From: Chrysomallon squamiferum
Lineage: Eukaryota > Mollusca > Gastropoda > Neomphalida > Peltospiridae
Length of the DNA: 64,000 nucleotides
NCBI GenBank assembly: GCA_012295275.1
Contig: CM022671.1
Location: forward strand, 34,889,183-34,953,182
Direction of reading: 5' to 3'
Both the position numbers and the translations under genes were made by a program. Below the pieces are notes generated by a model. The model saw only the letters and a program-made list of their open reading frames with translations, searched no databases and was not told the DNA's origin. Shown one piece after another: positions 50,358-63,588 of the stretch (positions are counted from its first letter, which is position 1; the number at the start of each line of letters is the position of its first letter).

Positions 50358-52149
50358 TTAACTTAATATACTTGATGAGTCGAGTAGATTGACTTCGGCC
50401 CTGGCACTGGACGTGGACAAAGCCCTGGGACTGCTTGTATGACCGAGGGGAGCCTGGTGGTGACTCTGCAGGAATGCATCAATGTCTGAATCTCCATCAG
50501 ATAAATCATCCACTTCATCACTGCAGAAACAGAGCACACCTTTAGAAACACTGTCAAAGATAATCTATATTCATAACAACTTCTTTTTTCATACATCTTT
50601 CTTAAAAAAGAGAAATAAAGCAAGAGGAATGAAACTACATACAGCAATGATAATTTTATAATTTACAAAAGGAGAAATATGAAACTAAAAGTAAATAGTG
50701 ATAATTCAGTAAAGAAAAAAAAGAAAAGAAAGAAAATTATAAGGTGTATTGGTAAATTTATATCAAATTAAACACTTTAACAATATATACAGCAACAATA
50801 AATTTATAATTTACAAAAGAGAACAATGAAACTATAGTAAACAATGATAATTTAGTAAAGAAAAAAAGAAAAGAAAACCATAAAGTGTAATGAATGGTAC
50901 ATTTTAATCTAATCTCTTGAACAACAAGTTTCAATATTCTGTTTGAAATAATTCACCAGTAATTTAAATCTTAAAATATAAATTTTGACTTGCCTGTCTT
51001 CCTCCAGGAGGCTGTCATCGCTGTCGATGTCAGCCTCTAATGCTGCCTGAAGGTCTGCTATTCTCTTAAATGCTATCTTCAGATCTGACTGCTTTTGAGA
51101 GCACTCTATTTCCAGTTCCTCTACACGTTTTTCCTTTTAAAACAAATAATTTAAAAACAAATTTAATGAATGTATGTGTCACATACTACAAAGTGATGGA
51201 ATGTTAAAAAAAAAAAAGGAAATAAAACAAGAAAGGAAAATAGCAATCTTAAAAATTTGCAGATTTGTTATATTACTGTCAGACTTTATTATTAACAAAG
51301 ATTGGTTTACTCGAAACGAAAAAAAAAGAATTAATTTTATTTAATATTTTTACTTTCACTTTGAAGTAATTATAACATACATTTATACTTTTTGTGCACT
51401 GCAGCACTTTTAAAAACAACAGAGTAAAATAAGTAAAATGAATTTATTATTTTTTACACGAGATGCATTTAAATTTTAGTTTTACCAGTTCTAGTTTTTT
51501 GTGGCTAGCCTCTGCCTCTTTCTTCTGTGCGTCTGCAAGTTCTTCACGCAGCTCGCGGAGCTGTTTCTGCGATCTTCTCAGTGCTTCTTCTGCATAAAGT
51601 TTTGAAGAGTTTAATTCCTCTTTTTCTGAATTCACTTTCTCCAGCTGCTCCTTCAGTCTGCTGGCTTGTAGCTATGTCAGATAAAAAAATTTTTCAAATC
51701 TCTATTCCAAAATAATTCTTAACTTTCTACAGAAAAGTATTTGTAAATTATTTTGATATATAAATTTTGGTTGATGTTTAAAATATAATTTCAAGATAAA
51801 GCTAATTTAAAAGTTGATAAAACTGAGGTTTTTCTCAATCACTCACCTCAGCTCGTTGTCTCATTGTCTGTTCCAACTCAATTTTGCCTTCAAGTTCTCG
51901 GATTTTAATTTCTAATCTCGTCACAGAATGTTTGTCTACAGTGTTTTCCTCATACGTGGCTACTTTAGACGTCAGATCATCAACCTAAACAACAACAAGA
52001 TCAAACTGTATTTTATACTTTTCATTTTATTTCTTCTTTTATTTTATTTTTTACATCCATTTTTTTTTTTTTTTTTTTTTTTTTTATTTTATTTTTTTTT
52101 TAATATTTTTTTACTTATGCCATTTTTATTTTATTTTACATATTTCATT

Positions 52150-52181
<32 letters not shown>

Positions 52182-55100
52182 AATTTTTATTATTTTATTT
52201 TAATGTTTGTTTTTATTTTATTTTTATTTATTTATTTTTATTTTTGTTTTTGCTTATGTGCATAATATACTTTTCAAACCTTAAAAAATGGGGTATAAAA
52301 TACATTCAAAATATCGTATACTTAAAAATATATCTACAGACAAAAAGAAAACTGATAAATTATAAACTATAAATCTACCATTTCTTGTGAACCTAACAAC
52401 CTTTCATAACAGAAAATGTATTCACAATTATCCAGACATCCAGTGCTGAATCTTAAACACTGACAATATATTAATATTTTTTTCAAATGTTGATACAAAA
52501 TGGGTTTCGCCTGCTTTATTTTTAACAAATCCACTCTCAACTCCATCAGGAACCCACACACTCATCATTTAAGATTTAAATATAGAATTACTGTCTGTCG
52601 TAGCTGGTCTTTCTCAGAAGACAATTCTTGTATATTCTGCAGCTGATCCGAAAGAGTGATCTGATCCACTGATTGCTGTAAATATTAAAATTTAAAAAAA
52701 TTTCAAACTACACAATAATAAAACACTTCTAGATGATCACATTACCATAAAAGAAATATTTAAAAATTTAAATATGCCAATAATATTTATTTTCTGCATC
52801 ATATAATTGGCTGATAATGTAATTTTGGAAGATAATGTCTAACTCAAAGGAATTGTGACTAAATGTTTTTAATTCAGAAATCAATCTCTTCTGACAAAAT
52901 CTGAATCAAGAAAATTGGTTTTTAAAATTCAGTGCTATATTAAACGACAAGCTGGAAAAACTGTTACTTGATATTGCCAGGAGAATATTACATTTTTAAT
53001 AAATGTTTTATTTAAAAATCAAAATTTAATAGACTTTTTGTAGCGACAAAAATAAATAAAATTACCTGCTGTACGACAGCCTTGTATTTCTTCATTATCT
53101 CATTTAAGTCTTCTTCATTTTCTTCTAGTTTTGTCTGTAAGTCACTTTTCTCTCTGAGCAGATCCATCACCTTCTTCTCACTCTGTAAACACAGTCACAA
53201 CACTTCAGTATCATAAATACACAATATAAATAAATAAATTGGTAATAAAGTCAAATAAAATAATTAACTGTTTAAATAAATTGGTAATAAAATAAATAAA
53301 TAAATAGGTAAATAAAATAAAATTGATAAATAAATAAATACATTTTATAAATTAAAAAAATAATAATAAACAGGTAAATAAATAAATTAATTAAAGAAGT
53401 AAATAAATAAAAACGAAAAATATAAGAAAAGCCAACATTTGAGAAATGGAGGGGAGATTACTGAAAACTATGTGAAAGATTTTTCCGTGCTTATTTCTAC
53501 CTCTTGTTTAGATCGAGATAAATCCTCCATCTGCTGCTGTAGATCTTCAATCTCAAGTTCCATTCGTTTTTTAGCCTTAACTGCAGCAACCAGTGAAAAC
53601 TCAGCATCCTCCAGCTGTTTGAAAATAAATAAAGTAAATTATATCTACACCGTTCAAAAAAGTAGTGGACAACACATTTTTCATCTTTTCTGAAGAAAGT
53701 GATTGCATCAGCTGTAAATAATATAATGAACCATGTTAAAATATTCAAAACCTGTCATAAAAAAATGCAAAAACACAACTCATGTGCTGCAGGAACGTCA
53801 CAGGGGTTCACTGTGTGATACACATTAAAGTGAACAGTTAATTCTTAGCCATTTTGTTGATGCTCTTTTTTGGAATCAAACTTGAAATTACTCATTTCTG
53901 ACAAGCATCAACAGGATTATTTCATCAATATGTTAGCCTTAAGAAACCACAGTCAAAGTGCCACTCAGATCTCAGTTAAACACAGCTACAGATGTGAGAG
54001 TGAGTGGTCAGACGATTAGAAAACAGCTACAGTGGTACATGCACAGTGCCCATTTGTCTCACTGTCACTAAAAGATGTTGCTGGTGTGAGAAACACCAGT
54101 GCTGGGACACTCAGTGCTGTAGTAGCATCATGTTTTAGGATGAATCCACATTCAAATCATATATTTAATTTGTTTATCTTAACTGGACACAATTTATTTC
54201 TTAATTATTAACTTATAAAACTACTTATGTTTTATTTGCGTCTGGAAGTGAAGTTTTAAAATATTTTAAATGCAGAAAGTTGGAATAATTTAAAGTGATG
54301 TTACCTGATTTTTCAGATTATTTATTTGTGACTTGGTTCCCTCCATGCTTTTCTGTTTGTGTAAACTGTTTCCTGTATCTCTCAGCAATGCCTTTGTTTT
54401 TCTTAACGTGTGTCGTAACCGTCGCTCTGTGTCTGAAATTTAAAATAATAATTTATTTTTTCAATTTCTTATTTATCCAATATCACTGAATGAATTAATA
54501 ACACACAATGGCTCAAAGAAACATTGGGGTGCATATCATTGAAATTAAAATAAATATTAGCATGATTTGTTTTATCTATCAAACCGGAGACATGTTTTCC
54601 CTTCTTTTTTTCCCCCACTTTTTTGTCTTTTCTAACTTCAACATAGTGACAATTAACCTGTCTCGTTTAGAGTGCAAACCTCCCATTTACAAACTGGGTT
54701 CATACAATATGTATTTTAAAAATATTTTTTTTATAGATGGATATCTTTAATGTCCTCCACAAATGAGCTGAGTAGAACCAGAGGTACATTTATCATTATT
54801 ATGGGCTATACTCAGTTACTTTAAAATCTTAATAATTTATGTATTATAAAGAAACACTGAAAGATAAAATAAAGTTTATGTTATTGAGTTATTATGAGCT
54901 ATCATCAGTTGTTTCAAGAACCCTAATAATGTATGTATTATTTAACAAAGAAAGATAAAAAAAAGTTTACATTTCAGAGCTAATATGAGCTATCATCAGT
55001 TACTTTAAGAAACATAAAGTTTATGTTACCAAGCTATTATTAATAATTTATGTGTTATTTAGAAACAATGAAAACTAAAGTTTATGTTACCAAGCTATTA

Positions 55101-56734
55101 TTAATAATTTATGTGTTATTTAGAAACAAAAAGAAAACTAAAGTTTATGTTACCAAGCTATTATTAATAATTTATGTGTTATTTAGAAACAATGAAAACT
55201 AAAGTTTATGTTACCAAGCTATTATTAATAATTTATGTGTTATTTAGAAACAATGAAAACTAAAGTTTATGTTACCGAGGTCTTTCTGAGGAGCGCGTGT
55301 AGAGACGTCCTGTAGTTGTCTCTCTAACTGATTCTTCTCATCCATCAGTCTCCTCTTATCTTCATACTCCTCTTCCACCTGCGACTCCAGCTGCCGAACC
55401 TATAAAGTCACAAACATAATGTCACAGATACATTTTATTAACACGTTTCACAGCAAAAAAAATCATTGGACTACGCCTATGGTGAAGTATATCAATAATG
55501 TGATATTCTAACAGTGAAAGAGTTAAAAAAAAAAATTAAATAAAATCGTAGATAAATTGTATTAATTCATTTACAGTAAATAATATGACAGTCTAATAGA
55601 TAATGGCTTAAAAAGAAAAAATAATTTCTGCATTAACTAAGCATTGTATCCGATTTCCTTACTTATTTACATTACACCCCAATACATGTATTCAGGGGTA
55701 TGTTTTATATATTTTTTTAATAAAAAAACAAAAAAAAACTGAAAAATCTCATACTTAATCTTGATAATAACATCACACTGACAACAGTGCCTCCTATTAT
55801 TCAAACTCTTTATATATACCTCATTAAAAAAAAAAAAAAAAAACCAACATGAAACTACATTCATCTTGGAATAACCAATAAAACCTAATAGCAGATACAC
55901 ATTTTACAAAAACTAACAGCAGATATCCCATTTTACAAAAACTAACAGCAGATATCACATTTTACAAAAACTAATAGCAGATATCACATTTTGTAAAAAT
56001 TAGACAATTAAAACAATACAATATATTTAAGTGTTAATTAACGAAGGAGACTTTAACCTTTTTCTGCATCTTGAAACGTAGCTCCTCCAGCTCCTCCTCC
56101 TTCTCCTCCAGATCCTTGGCATACTGCTGTTTGCTCTTTTCTAAATTCATCTCCAAACGAAGCTTGGCCTGCAATAAGTAAGCACAACATCAGTGTAACA
56201 GGAGATTTGTAAAATTAACATTTCTCAAAAAACTCCAAAAGCCCACCTAAATCCAAAACACAACAAGATTTCAGTTAGTATGTGCTGTATGAAATACACT
56301 GTAAGAGAAATTGTATTCATTTATTTATCTATCTATCTGAATGTGGATATGGACAGGTAAATGCTAATGTGTTAGGACATTGAAGGCTGTCATGTGACAA
56401 ATTATATCTCTGGGATTTGACAGGTACAATGGTAATTAATAATTTCCTAAATCCAGTACATTAAAAATTAAAATTAACCATTTAGAATTTGAATTATCGT
56501 AAAATGTATTTTTTGTTTGTTTGATAGCACCACACATATACACTTGGAAATACATAAAATGTACTTAACTGATATTTTGTATCACCATGGTTACTAATTA
56601 GCTGTTTATTTAGAAACTAGTTACCTGTTCCAGGTGCTGAATCTGACCTGCCTGGTCATCAAGTTCTTCTTCTTGTTCTCTCAGCTTTGACTCCAACTCA
56701 TGTTTAGCTCGCTTTAATGTCACAACCTGTTGAC

Positions 56735-56765
<31 letters not shown>

Positions 56766-59149
56766 AATAATAGTAAAATATATATATATACACACACACA
56801 CACACAAACATTATATGTTTTATTTATTTATATATTTTTAATTATTATTATTAGTAGAAGTAATAGTAGTAATATTTTCTCTAATAGCTCACTTACTCAA
56901 ATGTTAATATGAAGAAGTCATTAATATTTTTTATCATATTTAATACTTTCTAGTCTTTGTACATACTGATCCATGAATAGTAAATAAATGTTTGCTGGAA
57001 CTGAATTTTCACTAAATAATGCTTCATTAATTGCTATATAATATGAATTAAATTTTGCCTTTTTTCCTGAAATCTGTTTTCTAACTAATAGTGCTCTTGT
57101 CAGAAAAGTTACATAAAATCACTTATTTACAGACTTTTTAAACATTATTGGCTTTTCATAGTTTAATTTGCTTTTTTCATTTTTAATGGCTAGTAATTAA
57201 ATTTTTAAATAAACTTATTTATTGTTACAGAATTTTATTAACTGAGATTTAAATAAACTTAAAAAAAAAGAAAAAAATTATAAATATTATTATTATTTTA
57301 CTAGCCTGCTGTCATTGTATTTTAGCCTGCCACAATTCCATGATATGAAACATGAGATTTAACAATAACACTTTTAGAAATTTACAGAGAACACAGGTCA
57401 TTTTATTTAGAATATCAATTTACTTTTCTCAGGATTTTCTAATATTACAAAACAACTTTCACAAAGTTTAATTTGTTTATTCACCTCATTGTTGTCTTTC
57501 TCTGTTGCAAAAAGATCATTGAGTTCTTTTTCTAATCTCTCTGTTTTTTCAGTCTGTGACTTAAGATCCATTCTGTATCTCTGAAATTTAAGAAATAAAT
57601 CAATTAAAATAAAAAAGGGTCAAACAACAATTTAATTTCCGAAGGAGAACTGAATATTTAAATAAATAGTTTTGAAAATAATCCCTCTCACTAACCAGTA
57701 TTATTGTAATTTAAGTAATAAAATATCACTAGTTAAGAATATTAATTTAAGTCCAGCGTAATAAATACAAAAATAATCAATTAATAATATTACATACACA
57801 CATTTAATAATAAATCAACACAAATAAAGAAGAAAATAAAAAATGAAAAATAATTTATAAAATAGAAAACTAAATAAATAAACAAATAAAAATGTCAAAA
57901 ATTAAAATACATATTCACGTAATTAAATTATACTAAAACAAAAAATGAAGTAAACCCCCAAAAAACAAATTAACTAAGAAACAAGAAAATAAAAATACTT
58001 GTGTAAAATACCTCGAGGTCGTTTTCCAGTGTGTATTTCTCTGACACCAGCTGATCTCTTTCTTTCTGAAGTTTTTCTCTCAGGCTGTGTTCGTCGCGGA
58101 CGTCTTCGTGCGCCATGTTTAACTCGGAGTCGAAGCGTCTCTGTTTGCGCTCCAGTTCGTTGTTGCGAGCCATCTGCTCCTCTAGGTGGAGCTTCATGTC
58201 CTGCATCTCCTGAGTGAGTCGCTGAACTTTCTTCTTCGAAAGCTGCACCAGGCGGCGCTGTTCTTCTGCTTCTTCTACCGTGTCGTGTAACTGAGAACAC
58301 GTCGTAACAGACAAAGTCAGTTTTTGTATTTCTTCTTTTATATTTAAATATGATTGATTATTTCATTTATTTCTAGCAACAAAGTATTAAAATAAATTTA
58401 GAAATATTAAAATTAGTCTTAATTTCATTGGTTATTCAAAAAAAATGTTTTGTTCAAATGTATTTCTAAAATAAATGTCATAAAAAAAAATCTGAACAGA
58501 CAATTTGCTTCACAAAATTTTATTTTTAATTCCAAAAAAAATTTAAGTTTATTTCTTTTATTATTTTAGTTTTGAAACGAACTGTTGTATAAATTTATTT
58601 ACTTTTTAAAAATTATTATTTCATTATTTATTAAAAAAAAACATATTTTTGTTTCATTTTCTTTTCCTTGATGAAATGATAATTTCATGAAAGCTATTTA
58701 CTTTAATTATATTCGGATTCAGAAGATATCATATTTTCATGCTATTATTTTTTTTGATTTATTATTATAATTATTTACTACAGATAATATTCCTTATGGC
58801 TGTATTTTAAAAAAAATCAGCTCACTCTTTTTTCAATGATTTTTCTGGACTGCAGTTCCATCTCCATTTCTTCTTCTCGCTGCTGGGCCATTCGCTTTCT
58901 CGTGATTTCCAGTTCCTTCAGAATCCTCTCATAGCGCTCCTTGTACATAGAATCATTGCCTGCATCAGATGGATAACAATTACATTGATATACACTTTAA
59001 TAACATACGTATAACCACATACTATTGATATACACACCCATATACCTAGACATAAATATATATAAAACACTGAATAACTGCCTGAATAATCTGATGCAAA
59101 CAATAATATTAGTTATGCTGGTATACATTTTATTCAAAATACTCATGTA

Positions 59150-59194
<45 letters not shown>

Positions 59195-62100
59195 ACACAA
59201 ACTCTTATTAAATACAATGAGTCAGATAACAATTTTTAATAAACATTTAACAAAGCACACAAAGAAAGAAACATACAAAAACAAGAACAAATAAACATAG
59301 CATTCACACACATATTCTACCAGTCATATAAAAAGTTAAGTTAAATAAATTAAATTTCTACATGGCAACTGTTAAAAAAACACCTTCACTAATAACAGCT
59401 TTATGACAAACAACACATAAAGATGTGAATCATGGTCTTGAATTGGTGAGTTTAATCATATTTGTTTGTTTTTTCTGCAATGCAGAGTTGTAAAGAACTA
59501 TTACAGGTGTATTAACTATATCACTTTGAATACTGAGTGTAAAACTGAATATTAAATGTAAAAACTGAATATTAACTGTAAAAACTGAATATTAACTATA
59601 TAAACTGAACATTAACTGTAAGAACTGAAAGAGCAGATAAATTTCTACTTGCCTTCCTCATCTTCCAGTTCTCCATCAATAGCCTGTGAGTACCAAAGTC
59701 TGGACTCCATAACCTCCATCTCCATCTTCTCATGTTGTCTTTTTAGAGCAGTGTACTTAGCCTGTAATAAAGCATGATTTTGTCTATAATATGCTGACAG
59801 AAAATATTTTAAAAATCAGTGAAATAATGGTGTTTATTTACAGTACTGATTTTGCCTATAAATTTAAAAAAAAAGAAGTAAAAGACACACAGAAAAAAAA
59901 GAAGAAGAAACCCCCAAAAACCCTAGAAGAATGAGTATCTAAGAATAGATTTTTTTTTTGTACTACCTAAAAATATATATATATACATATTGTTGTTGTT
60001 TTTCTTCATTTTATTTTATTCTCCTTTATTTTGTATTATTTTATTAGTATATATTTTTTTATTAACTTTTTTTTTTTTGGTTTAGTTACAATACCTGAAT
60101 TTCTTTGTTCTCTTTTTCCAGTCGCATTCTTTCTGCTGTTTCTGACTCAAGAAGTTCTGATGCATTCTGGGATGTAGTGTTCTCTTCAGCTAGATCTGCA
60201 GTTATTTCTGCAAGCTGAAAACAAAGCAAACATCACCATATTTAAATTCTGTAACTGTATTTAGCATGTCTCCAAGGGAAGTAACTCCCTAAAATACGAT
60301 AACTCACGAGACTGACAAATGTTGCAGACTCAAAATTCAATATGCAGTGGGAATATTTTTAAATCTTTTAAATTTTAAACTCTCTATTTATTAAAAGATT
60401 TCTCTTCTGGCTTTTCTACTCTCTTTAATATGTTTCGTTTTCAACTCAATCATAGTTCTCTATCTGAAACACTTTACACTGTGATCCTTAAAGTATCAAA
60501 AATACCCCATACTCACTCTATTTTCTAATCAATCTCTTTATAGGCACTGTTCTCTATCTAAAACAATTTATACTCACTTTCTTCACAGTATATACTGCCT
60601 ATTCACTATCAAAACACTTATGGTCACTCTCTTTATACTCATTGATCTCTAACTCATTATATTTCCTCAGTTCTCTAATAAAAATACTTTATACTCAATC
60701 TCTTAAGTCATCACATTTTAACTTCACTGTTCTCTATCTAAATTAATTATAGGCACTATTCTCCAACAAAAATACTTTAGACTCACTGGTTCTCTAACTA
60801 AAATACTTTAGACTCACTGGTTCTCTAACTAAAATACTTTATACTCACTGGTTCTCTAACTAAAATACTTTATACTCACTGGTTCTCCAACAAAAATACT
60901 TTATACTCACTGGTTCTCCAACAAAAATACTTTATACTCACTGGTTCTCCAACAAAAATACTTTATACTCACTGGTTCTCTAACTAAAATACTTTATACT
61001 CACTGGTTCTCTAACTAAAATACTTTATACTCACTGGTTCTCTAACTAAAATACTTTATACTCACTGGTTCTCCAACAAAAATACTTTATACTCAGTTCT
61101 CTAACCAAAATGATTTATACTCACTGGTTCTCCAACAAAAATACTTTATACTCAGTTCTCTAACCAAAATGATTTATACTCACTGGTTCTCCAACAAAAA
61201 TACTTTATACTCACTAGTCTCTAAAATACTTTATACTCACTCTGTTCTCTAACTTATCACACTGCACTTTATACTCATTTCTCTCTTTCTCCAGTTTCTC
61301 CACTTTTGTCTTCATTTGTTCCAAGTCAACCTAAACATAGATTAACAATATTTCTATTTAGATATAAATAAATATAACTTTAATAATAATATAATATAAT
61401 AATTTATTTTAATATTATTTATTTTAAAAATAGTTAAAAAACAAGACTTCAACCAACTGTTTAAAATCTTGTTCTTGATGACAATCATATTTTTTTAAAT
61501 TTATTAGTAGTAATGCCAAGTAAAAAGTACAAGAAAAAACCTTGCTATGGAAGGAAATAATTAACCTTAACAGTGAAAAAAAAAAAAAAAAAAAAAATAG
61601 AAAAAGATATGATAAAAATAAAAATAAAATAAACTAGTAATTGATGACAACCATACTTTTAAATTTACTAACAGAAATTCAGAGATATGAAAAGAAAGTA
61701 GCTGAAAAATGATATCATAAAACCTTACCAGTAAGAAAAACAACAATAATAAAAAATTAAAATAAAGTAAAAACAAAACTACAAAAAACACCAGAAAAAA
61801 CAAAAATCCTTGGTTTCAAAAAAAGATGAAAACTATTATACAAAATGGAGAATGGTAGTTAATGTGCTATGAAAAATAAAAAGACAAAGATGATGAAATT
61901 TTTAAATTTTGATTGTCAGTTCACCTCAAGCTTATGAAGTTCTTCCTCTGTGCGGTGTACGTTGAGGAGGGGCTGGACCTTAGAGTAGAGTTTCCACCAC
62001 TCCCAGTCTCGTATTGACATGTACTTCCTTACATTCTTCTGTATGCAGTTCACTGCCAGGTGTTGTACCTGTACAGGTAGTCAACAGTAAGTATTACATA

Positions 62101-62406
62101 CACAGGTAACATAAATAAACTATATATATTAAATGTAAAGTACGGGTAATGAAAATAAAGAATAGATATTAAATATAATTTATTCTTATACTTTTAAGAT
62201 CACAATGTTTAAAAAAAAAAATGGTTTTCTCATATTTGAAATTTGTAGTAAATATTTAACAAATATGAAGGTTATACCCGTATTTTTTCAAGCAGCTTGC
62301 GACCAAGATGTCCGCGGCAGTAGGCCTGAAAAGCTGTGATAGTTCCTGTTATCTTCTCATCTCGCAGCACTTCCAGCTGAGCGAGAGCACCAGACCGAAA
62401 AAACAC
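50358..62406 (-). CDS. MYO18A: Myosin XVIII (MYO18A type), neck and tail, 3' part of gene
   Basis: An unconventional, Golgi/actin-associated myosin; the motor domain is right of the window. Exons in transcription order: 62406-62278, 62068-61925, 61330-61241, 60214-60095, 59761-59653, 58959-58826, 58290-58012, 57580-57485, 56726-56625, 56168-56058, 55399-55276, 54432-54305, 53614-53501, 53182-53066, 52675-52592, 51984-51847, 51671-51486, 51133-50994, 50520-50358. They total 835 aa in one frame. VFFRSGALAQLE and FQAYCRGHLGRK mark the end of the motor and the neck. VNCIQKNVRKYM then WEWWKLYSKVQPLL matches MYO18A and not class II myosin. The coiled coil keeps LERKQRRFDSEL, QEEELDDQAGQIQ and IAFKRIADLQAALEAD. 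An acidic end SDGDSDIDAF precedes a Ser-rich tail. Two introns (after 59653 and 50994) need GC donors. Confidence 0.93.
50560..50905. repeat. Two-copy intronic duplication in MYO18
   Basis: Two diverged copies of about 160-180 bp, each containing CAGCAATGATAATTTTATAA-like sequence, TTTACAAAAG, GAAACTA and TAGTAAAGAAAAAAAAGAAAAG-like sequence, lie in the last intron. Confidence 0.65.
53648..54160 (+). mobile_element. Decayed Tc1/mariner-like DNA transposon fragment
   Basis: The left edge CCGTTCAAAAAAGTAGTGGA resembles a Tc1-type terminal repeat. Plus-strand translations with frameshifts give LALRNHSQSATQIS, then DVRVSGQTIRKQL, and GATGAATCCACATTC (DESTF). These match the Tc1 transposase LRNR, RVSxQTIRxRL and DES(R/T)F stretches in order. 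Stops and frame changes make it dead. It sits in a MYO18 intron, opposite to the gene. Confidence 0.65.
54836..55275 (-). repeat. 61-bp minisatellite duplicating a MYO18 donor
   Basis: Near-identical copies start at 55016, 55077, 55140 and 55201, with the partial fifth from 55262 running into the exon; older diverged copies extend left to about 54836. On the minus strand each has TTGGTAACATAAACTTTAG, matching the real donor (CTCG then GTAACATAAAC, exon edge 55276). Confidence 0.92.
59156..59192. repeat. (AC)n microsatellite in MYO18 intron
   Basis: About 18 AC units. Confidence 0.92.
59520..59632. repeat. About 20-bp minisatellite beside a GC donor of MYO18
   Basis: Six copies of a unit like AAAACTGAATATTAACTGT end about 20 bp from the exon edge at 59653. 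The array does not include the donor itself. Confidence 0.8.
60756..61236 (-). repeat. 31-bp minisatellite duplicating a MYO18 donor
   Basis: About 13 copies of a 31-bp unit (plus strand ACTGGTTCTCTAACTAAAAT and so on). On the minus strand each intact copy reads TTAGAGAACCA then GTGAGTATAAAG, nearly the real exon end and donor (TTAGAGAACAGA then GTGAGTATAAAG, exon edge 61241). Two copies have lost 5 bp and the GTGAGT. Older relics extend left to about 60480. Confidence 0.93.
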
Positions 62407-63553
62407 CTGAAAATTAACAACAGAAACTCAACATTTCAACAAACAGTAAGTCCTTGTTCCTGTAGTTAATTACTCTTTAATTTTTTATTTATTTATTTAT
62501 TATTACTATTACAGTTGTTGTTGCTGTTATTATTATTTATTATTATTATTATTATTTGTTGTTCTTATTTCATTTCTTTTTTTTTTTACTTTTTGGTACA
62601 ATATTATGTTTGTTTAATTATTTGATTTATTAGATGTTTCATAAACTGGATGTTTATTTTGTTGTTGTTGTTGTTGTTGTTTCTTTCTAAAGACTCTTCT
62701 TCTCTATTCCATAAAAACAAAACCTTAAAAAATATATCAAGAGTGATAATTTGTATTTCATTAAACTGTAAAAAACATAAAGCTGCAATAAATGTATTTT
62801 AAATGTAATCATAAATTTCCAAAAAAAAAAAATATATAAATAAATAAACATAACTATCTGAGAATTTTCAAAATTAAAAACAAGCATAAAAATAGAAATA
62901 TACTTTCCATAACCTTCAAAAATATGAGAAAAAATTAACCCCCAAAAATGTTTAAAATGAAAAACATGGTTAGAAACATATGTTTCTGATAGAGCTAAGT
63001 ACAAAACTTTGAAACACTTAGTTCATTTTCCAAACACAAAAGCTACAAACAACTGAATCCAGAAACAGAAAGTTATAACACTTCGAAAGCAAAGATGTAT
63101 AATTTATTAAAGTAATAAAAAAAGTAAAATCTTTAATGTTTGAGAACCTTTTTCACAAAGAATATTGAAACACTCAAGAAGGGTATTTTGGAAAATGTTT
63201 GAAAGGCTTTGCATGAGAATGTCATATTTGAGAAATTAGAACAAAGAAATGTCAATAATGAGTAGGCTAGAAAATGTGATGTGATCTAGATACCATAATA
63301 TGACAAGGGATTTCATTTTGCTGTAACTTGTAAAAATACAAATGATCGTAATAATAATAATAATAATAATAATAGCAGCAACAGCAGCAGTAGTAATAGG
63401 AGTAATGGTAATAGTACTAGTAGTAACTGGACTAATAGTATCAGAAATAGTAGTACCAGTAGTAGTAGTAGTAACAGTAATATTTAAGAATTTGCTTGAT
63501 CAGAAAAGAATAAAAACATATTTAAATCATGTCATTTCTTATTTTGGGGGTAT

Positions 63554-63588
<35 letters not shown>

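Noticed and set aside
57974-58300. A second minus-strand frame of 108 codons in the MYO18 exon at 58.0-58.3 kb
   Set aside because: Out of frame with the conserved MYO18 reading (LERKQRRFDSEL) and arginine-rich only because of codon composition.
50358-62406. Class II (muscle or non-muscle) myosin heavy chain
   Set aside because: The neck WEWWKLYSKVQPLL and the end IAFKRIADLQAALEAD with an acidic tail fit MYO18A much better than the longer, regular class II rod.
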